A stretch of 64,000 nucleotides of DNA from Branchiostoma floridae (Eukaryota > Chordata > Leptocardii > Amphioxiformes > Branchiostomatidae). The position numbers and the translations under genes are program-made. Shown here one piece after another: positions 10,290-22,200 of the stretch; positions within the stretch are counted from its first letter, which is position 1; each line of letters starts with the position of its first letter. The stretch covers positions 33,169,318 to 33,233,317 of the forward strand of contig NC_049981.1 of NCBI RefSeq assembly GCF_000003815.2. Reading direction: 5' to 3'. The notes beneath the pieces are model-generated. The model had not been told where the DNA came from, made no database searches, and saw nothing but the letters and a program-made list of their open reading frames with translations.

Positions 10290-13200
10290 CTGTGCGGGGG
10301 TTTAGATTATGAGCAAAATCAGTAGGGAAGGCAACGGATCGAGTATTAAAAAGACGTTTGCCATAGAGAATCTACAGGAATCTAAGAACTTAAATAGCAG
10401 ATGCCGTATGAAAGCTTCTCGCCAACGTCAAACTTAGTCGGGAGTATCAGTTTAGATTTCTAGATACCTAAGTAATGGGTCGTTGGATATAGTCAATATG
10501 CAATAGGCAAAATCATTACTATCATCCGATTGAATAAAACAATAAATTATACGAGGGCGGTTCAAAAAGTAATGCCACTGGTTTTATAACAGGCTCATGT
10601 TTCATCGAATGAGTCAATATGNNNNNNNNNNNNNNNNNNNNNNNNNNNNNNNNNNNNNNNNNNNNNNNNNNNNNNNNNNNNNNNNNNNNNNNNNNNNNNN
10701 NNNNNNNNNNNNNNNNNNNNNNNNNNNNNNNNNNNNNNNNNNNNNNNNNNNNNNNNNNNNNNNNNNNNNNNNNNNNNNNNNNNNNNNNNNNNNNNNNNNN
10801 NNNNNNNNNNNNNNNNNNNNNNNNNNNNNNNNNNNNNNNNNNNNNNNNNNNNNNNNNNNNNNNNNNNNNNNNNNNNNNNNNNNNNNNNNNNNNNNNNNNN
10901 NNNNNNNNNNNNNNNNNNNNNNNNNNNNNNNNNNNNNNNNNNNNNNNNNNNNNNNNNNNNNNNNNNNNNNNNNNNNNNNNNNNNNNNNNNNNNNNNNNNN
11001 NNNNNNNNNNNNNNNNNNNNNNNNNNNNNNNNNNNNNNNNNNNNNNNNNNNNNNNNNNNNNNNNNNNNNNNNNNNNNNNNNNNNNNNNNNNNNNNNNNNN
11101 NNNNNNNNNNNNNNNNNNNNNNNNNNNNNNNNNNNNNNNNNNNNNNNNNNNNNNNNNNNNNNNNNNNNNNNNNNNTACGGAAGCAGGGTGGGTTTGACCC
11201 GGCCGGATCTCAGCTTCTCCTCCAGGATTCTCTTGCTATCCTTGAAGTCGTTCTCATCGATGCCGCGGACTCTCAGCCTCAGTGTGTACTGATTGTCAAG
11301 CCGCTGTGCCGCCATGTCTATGGATCCTGCGGCCAGGTCGTGACCTTTCAGCATCTCCACATTCCGCACCCTGCCGATGGACAGAATAACTCTCTCTGGC
11401 TTTCGGACAGTATCATCTTCAAAGGTCACATTTGCTTCACGGAACACCTTTGAAGGCTCCGGTAGGAAGATGTGGTGAGTCACGTGACGCTGACGGAGGA
11501 ACCTGTCGTAATGGCGGTGAATGCGCGGTCCTACCGAGAAGACGACATCAGCCTTGCCAATGTCGTCCTTGATGCTGGCTTCCTTCCTCCCCACACCCAA
11601 GGCCTTCTCGTCACTCTTGTAGTGCTCTGTCTCCTCTGGTGCCACGTGACCAAACATGGCGAGTTTGGCGTATGGAAATCGCTCTCCCTTAATATTCCTG
11701 GCTGCTCTGCTTGTGACGTCAACATGGCCCACAATGCAGCAGATATCTGATGGGATGTGTGGAAAGTGATGTTTGTGGTACACAGTCAGCCACTCTAAGG
11801 ACGGCTTCGCGCTGCTGTCAGGATGAAGATGAGGCTTGAGGAGTCTCACTCCGTCTCGTTCTGCATCCCTCTCGTCTTGTGGACTTGCCTCCAACACGGT
11901 AGCGTAGACCTTGGCACCCGCGGCGGAGAGCACGCGCGCGGCACTTAGATTAATTGTGGAGATTCCGCCCTTTGACGTGCAGTACTCGTCACTAACCAAC
12001 AGGACTGAAACTCTGGCTGGAATAGAAAGCACAGGTAAACTTCAAATAGATTTCAACTTAGAATTACAAGATAGTTCATACCATTTTGTACTTTTCTTGT
12101 GGTAAAAGTTTTTTTATTCGAGATAGAACTGGAACAATTAAACAATGACAATACAATACAATGACTCCTTAAGAATTTGTCTATATGTCAAAGAAAATGA
12201 GAACTTATACGCCACGTAGTATATCATAATTTTGTGAATAACTATACAAAACTTTGAATACATTGCAGTATAGCCATACTTTGAGTGCTGCAACTACAAC
12301 GTCTCTTTCTGGAAGAAAACATTGGGTGTTTTTTTTTTTCAAAACGATCCCTCCTGATTGCCAAAGATGTTGTCAATAATTTGTGAAGGGAAGGGGAATC
12401 TTAGGTTATTTCCGAGACATTCCTTCCAAACTCTCACCAGTTGAACTTTCCTCTTTCCTTCTTTTAGAGGGCACATCTGCGCCTCTCTGGTCTCTGCCTT
12501 TCAGCTTCTTGCCTGTTGGGAAGACATCAGAAAAAAATCATTTACATCTTTATACATAATTGTAAAGTCGTACGAATTAATTTGGTCCTGATGCCTCACG
12601 CGTATGCATTATAAGTAACGACAAGGAGGAAACAGCTACAGACTAAAAGGGCACTAATTTATTTTTTTTACGTTCAGGCAAACATTAAAGCTCTCCAAGT
12701 TTATAGACAAAGCGTTTTGGGTATCGATGTTCTCACCTTTTGCCGACGTCCGGCTGGACTTCCTCTTCCTGCGGGTGTGAGCGCCTGGCTCTGTGGCACG
12801 TCCGCTATCAGCACGTCTTCCTGCTGGAGGGATATTGTAAACAAGCGTTTCCAGCTTTTGTAACTTTTGGGCTTAAAGTTCTCATCTGGGAAAAACGAAG
12901 CGACATACCGTCTTGCCTTTCGGAAGATCGTGTGCTGTAAATAAGTTATGACAACAACAGGATACAGAGAACAGCCAGTAATAATATTCCAAAGATATAC
13001 AGTTATCACATATATGTTGTGAAACATGATGTTAAATCCTTATATTATCCCCATGTGACACGAGGTTTAATATATACCCACTACGGCTCTACCTGAATTT
13101 TGACAAACAAGAAACACCGAGTAGATTATAACATTTGTTGCTGCATGCCTCACCGAGAGATAAGTAGATAGATAGCTGATGGTTTCATGGATAATACTTA

Positions 13201-16200
13201 AAGATAAGTAAGTAATTAAGTTAGTTACTTATTTCAGAAAAGGCAGTGCTTACAGATGCCTGGATCGTGACCTTCATCTCTCAGGAATGCTGTGCTCGCA
13301 GGCTCAGAGGACAACCCGCTGTCACTCTCACCGCTGTCGGTGTCTGAAAACTGCAGTCGCTGCCCTTTGGGGGGGAAATTGTAGAAGCAGTGATCAAATC
13401 TGGTGTCTCTGGTCTACAGAATCACTAATGTATATGTTCTGATGATGCAATCAGAGTGAAACTCTATTCTCGTGTGACTGTAGCTCAAGACTTGTTTTGC
13501 AAAAACCTTACAAACAGCAACCAATATATGCACCAGTAAACATCGAAGAACGACATTTCTTATTAACCCAAATGTCTCCCTACCTTTGGTGGTGATGAAC
13601 TGACAAACCGTCGTCCCGGCAGCATTCTTCAACAGCATCTTGAACGCCGGCTGATACTTCTTCAATGGCGTAACTTTCTTGAGGTCAACTTCCACCCGAA
13701 ATTTCTTGTAGAACTTGTCCGTCTCCAATGTGTCATAGAAAACGAGACCCTGTGAAAATACCCAGAGATATTTCTTAGATACACATTTCATTTCATGGGC
13801 ATTGATATTGATGCACATGGAATTATAAAATTAAAGTAGCAAAGTTTGATAAACGGGGATGAAAAGAAATACCATCATCAAAAGAACTGGTAAGTACCTC
13901 AGGATTTGTAGGCATTGTGGCGTCTTCTCCGTTTCTGACGGACACCTCAAGCCGATACGTCTCTCCTGACTGCAGCACACACTGGTCCTGATCCCACCTG
14001 ATGTACCCGTCTAACGCTTCCAGATCCTCCAGAGTCTTGATAGATAGGGAAGAGTTCAGTTAGAATCTTAACAAAGCACAGAGATGGAATACAAGCTGAA
14101 ACAGCAAAATCTCATATCCTACTTTTTAAGGAACTAATGTATAACACGCGAAGACACATCTAATTGGCAGGGCTCGGTGCATAGTCACGTACATTTGTGC
14201 ACGCAAAACTAGAGCAGTGAACCTGAATTTTGACAATGGGTGCACCGATCGGTGCTCATATATATTTGTGTAGGGTTACGTACATTACAGCATATTCTTA
14301 AGTCCTCTTTAGTTGTGCGTCCTTTTAATTCTTTTCACCAGTACACCTATTCCCAAAATTAATTTCGAGCCATTGTAAGTAATGGGTTCGACCATTTGAG
14401 CTGAATCCCTCACCTGAAGAGCTACCAGGGCGTTGGAAGCAATGTAGACATGGACTTGACATTCCGGCAAGAAGTTTCGTGGTCCGAACACAACACAAAG
14501 ACCATTCCTTGGATAGAACTTGGCAGCAATCTTCTTCATCACAGGACCAAACAGGCTGCCCTTCTCGAATCTGGTGCAGATGTGGGTTGAAGTGATCGAA
14601 GAGACGGGCAGAAACTCAATTTCACCTCCGACAACATGGACGACCCGCATGTCTGCTAGATTAGCCTCTGAAGTAAGGATTTAAATCACGACAGCCGTTG
14701 TAAAACTGCATCAAATCTATTTAGATTTGCGGGTAATAGTTTGGCGAAAACATGTAGTATTGGCACGAAACGATATGATGATGATCAATGAGAAATTCAT
14801 AATAAAGATAATTAAAGGAAGAAGTCAGGATTGAAATGGTGAATGGCTATAAGTATATACTTCTTTGTAGTTTTGTGGGCCAGAGAAGATATCATTCTGA
14901 AATATATACTGACCAGCATCGTTTGTAACGTGCAGCACGTGCGGCAGCATGATGTCCACCGGCCCCTCCACATCCTCACACTGGATGGAGAAGAGCGGAC
15001 CCACCGGCATCCATCCCTGGTCCTGCTGCCAGTTGTCGGACCAGTTCGCACTCCTGTAGGTCACGTGCAGCGGGTAGGGCGTCACCACGCCCAGGTCGGT
15101 CCGTCTGCACAGGTACTTTCCTTCACCTGGCAGGCGGAGGGACCTGAGGAGATAAACACAGGTATTGTAGCCAGGTGTTCAAACATACAGGTGTGACACG
15201 GCGGGTAGGGCGTCACAATGCCCAGGTCAGACCTTGATACGTTCCAACTTAGCAGAAGTGTATGGCAGATGGACGATGCTTGTTCACATTGGACATGCAG
15301 ATGTAGGATGAACGCCGAACCTGATGACGTATATTGTCTATGTGTCTGTTGGAATTGCTACCAATAAGTTCTGTAATTTCTGTAAATAGAAGAGTAATAT
15401 TTCAATAATAACATTACCACTGTCTTAACGTCTTAAAATTATACCGTATCATTACCATTGCTGGTGGTTGCATGTTCCTAGCTGCATGTTTAAACGGCTA
15501 CTCACCATTCGGTGTCTTCGGTCATCTCAGGACTGATCTCTTGTAACGGCAAGGGATCACGGTAGTCCTGCATATATGTGATATCGGTGTAGCTGATCAT
15601 ATACATGTATGTGGAGGGTTCAGTACCAAGTACAAGAGAATCATACATGTTTATATGTGAATATTCATGTTATTACATTACTAATTACATGTAGGTCTAA
15701 ATAGCGAAATAACAAGTGTGACATCCTGACCATACGTTAGACAAACTCTAAGACATTTCAAATACGACATATCGATCGAGCTCCATCGAGGGAATGGCTA
15801 TCAATGACGTCACTCCTGACTGTGACGTCAGCATCTGAACGTTCTTACAGGCATTATCATTCCTAACAGCGTCATTGAGATAAATCGATATCATCCATTC
15901 GGTTATGGAAATGCGGGCATTGCCCCCCATACCAAAATTCCTGTTTCAGAAATTCTCCTCTCCTGTAATCTGCCACAAAAGTTATACTTTTATTCATCAA
16001 GTATAAAAGAATTCACCTTATACACCCCCTGTACAGCTGCAGCCAGGTCCGGTTTGCCTATGTTCTGCAGTGTTTCCTCCAGCTGCGGCAGGTAGTGGAG
16101 CGGTCCGTGGGGGGTCTTGGTGCGCCACGCCTTCAGCATCTGGAACGCCTGCTGGGTGTCCTTACCAGTTAAGATACCGTACTTCCCATCAATGATGTTG

Positions 16201-19200
16201 TCCAGCACGGCCCTGTTCAGCCCCAGCTCCTGTCCCAGCCGGGTCCACTCCTCACCAACAGCCCTGCTGATCTGGAACAGTCTGTTGTCTGGACAGGAGG
16301 ATGTCATGTATCTTACATAAGAGTTGGCACATTGGGGCACACTTGAAGTAATAGTACTTTTTAAACATTAGAGGTGAGCAGGAGTATTTTTCAAAGTGAA
16401 TCTGTGACATTAAGATAAGATAGAGTCGAAAATAAGATGAAGAAACAATTACGGTAACTGAGTGATGCCTTTATCTATTATGTATCCACTATGTAGTATA
16501 TATCTAAGACCTACTTTTCTTACGCGCGTAAAAAGCAATAATGTCCCTTAATTACTCTAGATAAAGACGCATGTCGTACTTACCGATGAAATATTTGCCG
16601 ATGACGTCCTCAGGCGTTTTGACGTCAGTAATATTAAGTGGCCGTTCCCAGTTTCCTTCCGACATTCTCAACAAGTCACCCGGCACGTGACGCCTCACAG
16701 CTTCTATAGTGAGCGACTTTGTTGTTTCTCCGCTTCCAACACTGTTACTGAAGTACAAGGCAGGAAACTCGTCCCAACAGGCCTCCATCACCTTCGCTAC
16801 CGTCTGAACCTGGCGCCACGCCTTCTCCGGCTCTCCCCGGATCCGGATTTCTTCTCTTGTAGGGAAATGGCGGTACATGACGTCTTCTGAGTTCTCTCCA
16901 ACATGAACGACAACTGTGTCCTTGGTGAGGAGGCTGCGTGTGGTCTGCTCCATGGACAGGATACGGGAGACCATGGTTTCCGGTAGACCCAGAGGCGGCT
17001 CTTGGCTGTACTCTGTAGTAACAGAGATCTCCTCTCCGCCTGATGGCACAACCTCTGGCCAGCAGCGCGTCACCTCGTCAGGCTGGGCGGCAGGAAGCTC
17101 TGTTGGAAAGATCACCGACCCTGAGTAACACAGGCCGAAGTGCTTCATCAGGGGAAGAAGACTGTTGAAGGTGGCAATGTTGTCTCCAAGCAGGTTCTTC
17201 ATGAAACTGTCGCTTGCCCTGCCCGTCTTCAGGAAGGACGACCTGTCTTCAGCAAACTGCGCTCGGGTATGTTCAGAGAGAGACTCGGCTATGTTGTCCA
17301 GATATGCCGATAGGTCATGCCTGAAAATCTGCTTGAAGAGTGTGAGGATGATGGTTGGGTCCGGGAAGACCAGATCTTCCATCCCCCTGATGTGGTTGTA
17401 GAACAGGATCTGTCCGGTCACGTGCAGATAGCTGAGCGCGTTCAGGACGTCTGACTCCTTCATCCCTGCAGCTGCTCCGACGTCCTGACAATCCCTGACA
17501 TGAAGGTACGGCCGTCCTGAAGTCTTGATGTTTTCTGTCAGTTTGGTCCAGGAAGTCGGCAGCTCTTGGCGGGCAGCAGGGAACAATCGCTCGTCCTTCA
17601 CCATTTCTGCCATCTTGTCGCACAGAGCTTCGATACCCTGGAACGTCTTGCTGCTGACCGGGATAACCTGCACGTTTAACAGACCTTTGGGTCGTCCGTC
17701 AAGTAACTTCTCCAGTGACACTTTCTTGGCCAAGATGTCGTCTCTAGTGAGACCGTAGAAATGTCCAGTCAGGTTTGATCCACCGTTCGCTGTATCCACC
17801 GCCTTCTGACAGAGTTGAATCTCTTCGTTCAGCTTGGTTTGTATTTTACTCTCAGCGGCCTGGATGTCTCTCTGGATGGAGGAACAAGCTGCTGCTATCA
17901 TCTCCTCGGCCTTGTCTGGCGGGAACAGGTCGACTTTGGTCCCTACAACAAGGATAGCCGGGTTGAACACGTGGGAAGTCACGGATGTTAGCCACGTTCC
18001 CACTCGTTCCTGGAACTCTTCAGACTTGTATCCTGGCAGGTCTACATTGAGGATGTGCAGGGCCTGACGTGTCAGGAAGAACCGGTGCGTGTAGTGGTAG
18101 ATCTGGTGACCTCCGAAGTCGTACATCTCGTACTTGACGTTATTCTTGGTGTCATGGTACGTGATGACGTCAACACCTATGGTCCTGTCAGTTTCAGCCT
18201 CCACGTGACCTTGACCCTTCATCATACAGTTGAGCAGACTGGTCTTCCCTGCCTCCGTCTGTCCCAGAATCACACACTTGACTTCGGAAGGTGTTGTGGT
18301 GTGTGTGTGCGCACGCGCGTCGGGATAACGTAGGTGTTTCTGCATCATATCTACAGCAGAACGGTTACATAAAGTATGATTACTATATTACACCACTAAT
18401 TTATCACACCAAAAATTATAACTGCCGACGTTAAATAACTAATTTCTAACTGATTTCACCAAACTGCCGACGTTCACCGTTAGGTGGCCATCTATCACCT
18501 GTTTCATCAGGTGGCAATTTCCACCTGATGAAAAACTTCGCGTACTGCAGATAGTACACAGACGTCTGACATAAAATTGGTTGTTACCTCTAATATAAAT
18601 TACTGCTTCCCTCTTTCAAATCACAATGTAATTGGCCCGATTTTTAGATGTAACAAGAAATGTAGCAGGAAATGAAATAGAATTAGTCAAATGATGACTT
18701 AATTTCCCCCAAACGAGTATAATTTCCAACCGCAACATTAAATGTATTTACAGTACATATCCTAATTCATACATGGATGGAAACTAGAAAAATAACATAC
18801 TGTCTATCGGTAGCATGTTGTGTATTGATATCTAGAAAATAACATGAGATCCTTGTTCTGCCTACCTTGACCTTGCTGTGCGAAATTTTCCCTCTGCACC
18901 GTTTGCTGACCAGGCTGTGCCGCCTGCTGTTCCCCGATGCCGAAGTACCGCTCCCAGTCCCGCTCCTGTTCCTCCATCTCCTCCGCCAGGAAGTCCTGTC
19001 CTTCCTCCCGCAGGACCCGCACTAACCAGTCGTACGGCTCCTGCCGACTCCTGACAAACAGCAGCATCCTTACCAACCGCTCCCCCCTGCTGACTGGTGT
19101 AGGCTCCGCCTGGGGGAGGGAACATCGGCAGGGTGGTTTCATACATATACTTTTGTATTTTCATCCTTTATCTGTGCCTGTTAGGTTTTGATTCTGGGGG

Positions 19201-22200
19201 GAGGGAAAATCCTGGCAGGGATGGTGTGACCTTAGACCAACAACTGGTAGATAGTTTTGTACTACTGTTATTGTGTGCTTCCTCTGTGCACGTTGGTTGT
19301 CAGCGTTTTAACAGAGAGTGTTAAGAATTGAACTAGATAAGTTTATACATGTTCCCATGCAAGATGTGTTACTCCTATACAAGTATATGCCAATCGTTGC
19401 TGCTCGATACAATTTCATTTCTCAATATCACACTATTTCTTTCAAATTTTGTCAAATAAACAATAAATAAAAGATATCCAGTGCGAATCATCACCTTGTG
19501 GTAGACAATTAATACAATAACCCCAGTCATCCATAAACTAAGTAACACACATTTTTTCTACATCGGAACATCATCTCATAATGTAATGTACCTAAACGTG
19601 GTATGTACCATGTATTCTGTACATAGCACGTATTTCAGTAGGTACTGCATTTTGTAGTAGACTGATCTAGACTATATTTTACCACATTGTTAGAACATGT
19701 AAGTTGAATAATGAATTATATTCTCAAGAATGAAACCTTCATGTGACAGACCCATGCGGCAACTTTCATTATTTCGTTCTTCTAGTCTTCGTGAACCGTG
19801 TAAAAACAAGCTGCACAAGGTCTGCTGGGTTAGAGCAGAGTGCTGAGCTAAGTACACCGGTATGGGTTACTAAAGGAAAATTCACGCTTTACTCGATATA
19901 AAGAGTAGACACCTGTAGGCACGTCTGTAGTGTATCGGGTTGCGGCTCCGAAACATATATTTTCGTTGTTTCCCAAGCAGTGCGTGCGGCTGCAGCTCAT
20001 GCACATGGTGACCATTATGTGAACAGAGATGGGCGATGGGGAGCGTGTCGAAAGCCAATACAAAGTTTACTAATGGGAGGTACTCAGGTATTGACTGTGT
20101 AGCGAGCTCGAGAGACAGGAGTGGAGACGGGCGATGGCGGGCATATCCAAAGCTATTACAAATTTACAACTGGGAGGTACTGACTGTGGGGCGAGCTCAG
20201 GAGACAGGCGGTGCTAGGTATGGCGTTCAATACAACATAATGCAACAACAGGGGCTCCTTTTGCATACCTAACTTTTATATAGACGAATACAACCTATTA
20301 TGACTTCCACCTTAATGGCAGAAGAGACGGATCTATGCACACGTGTCATTCCAGTACAATGCACACGTTGGGGGGCTAATAATGGAAGCCCTGGTCGTTA
20401 CTTGATATGGCAATAGTAGAAACATATGGTGTTGTGTGTTGGGAACCTCCGAAACAAAACTTATTCAGAGTTTTCTTTCGTCAGTGTGTGCTGCCGTGTG
20501 TGAAATTTTGTTAAATACAAATCAGGACGGGCATATTGAAAGCCAATAACGCTGTGTGAATGTGATGTACATGTGGCAATGATGCTGTTATCCAGACTCT
20601 GATCATGACAATTGTCGGTTCCATCGTTTACCTTACCTGGATATCCCGGACATCAGCCGGACTCAGCTGGTTCGCCTGTTCCAGCCGTGTGAGAACAGCT
20701 GGGAGGTTCATGTTGTCAGCCAGGAACGTGCGAGTGGTGTCCAAGGCCTCCCGGCACGGCACCCTCAGTTCACCTGTGGAGATGGACAGACAAACGGCAC
20801 ACGTCAGTCTAACGGGGTCGGTCTACATGTACGTTAGGGACACCGTGTTAATTCACAAAGTATCTGAATGTCTATCATTAATTACTACAATAAAATACAT
20901 ACACGACAATACTACATGTTCTTCAAACGAAACAAACGTAGCATCTATTCTGCAGGAGCAGCTATTATTATGTTGTAAGCCTTCAATCAGTGCAAAAAAG
21001 AGGCTGCAAATTGCATTTCGGTTAAAAAGTTGTCCACATATTTAAGCAAAGACATCCCAATAGTTTTTCTCAGTGTTCATATGAGTGTAGTATGTAATAG
21101 ATTTATGTTATAAGCAAGCAGTCTGTTCAAACATTTTGGATTTGTTTCACATTGTACACTGTGTTTCTTTGAGTATTTCATATCCCTAGATCTACATCTA
21201 TTGTTATGTTTTAAGTTTAATTCTACCATGTAGCTAGTTGTCTTATACAATATACCTATGTTCGCCTTACATTGTACCTGTTTTACAAATGTTGCGCAAT
21301 AAACCTTGACTTGACTTGACTATCAGATGAAAATGACTTAAATACATCACAGTCCGCTGATTACATTATGTCCCAGCCATGACATGTCCACCCTCACCTG
21401 TTTGTCTGCAGAGCGCGTCACGCACATCATAGGCGATGCCTAACATCCACCTGACACTACTGCCGGGCATCGTCTCCTCAACCCTGTCCCGCTGGACCCG
21501 TCTGGCCGGCGCCTCCAGGGTTGGGTACTGCCGGCTGACGTGCCGAACTCACGGAAGTCATCCTTGTTCTGGTCCAGCCAAATGACGTACCTAGGCTTGT
21601 TGTTCCTCACGACAGTTTCCAGTCCGACCGTGAGCGAGGACTGGTCAGCAAGCAGGTGTCTGCTGATCACGGGCACGACAAGTTTCACGCTGCCGAGGGT
21701 CAGTGTGGACGTGAGCTGTGCGCGGCTGACGTCACCAGGAGTGCCTGTGACCTGCTGACAGGAGATGTCTGTCTGGAATAGATCGCCCCAGCCCAGACCC
21801 ATCAGCTTCTCCACCAGCCTCCTGACGAACTCCCCATCCTCTGCTGCGTGCAGGAGGACAACACAAGGACCTGGTAGGGAACAACAGCATCGCAATGGCA
21901 ATATGTTTAATTCAAGCATATTTCAAAAGTGCGAATATCTATATCATGCTATTGTTAAGAATGTCCCACGCGTATAGAAACTAGGCCAGACAATCTTATT
22001 TAAAAGTTAACCTAACCAATCCTAGTGCCTAGATGTAAGCTACTAATACAAGTAAAAGTACCTAAACCAGCCAGCCAGAATTTGAAAATGTTAAAATAAA
22101 AGTATTGCACGATAGAAAGGCTCATCCTGAGGAAAAATGGACAAAATGTTGAAATCTCATTTTACCGGTATTTATGATATGCTGATATATTAGTCATTAA

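Noticed and set aside
10597-11292. Large frames running through runs of N
   Set aside because: The N bases have no codon information; only the flanking glycosyltransferase exon is real.
10614-12032. Bacterial contamination as the source of the glycosyltransferase
   Set aside because: The exons have animal splice signals, join in phase to the upstream gene and occur in three copies with introns. Ancient transfer of the domain remains possible.
16687-18333. Many plus-strand and alternate-frame ORFs over the ROCO exon
   Set aside because: GC-rich shadow frames of a long conserved coding exon; none has its own motifs.
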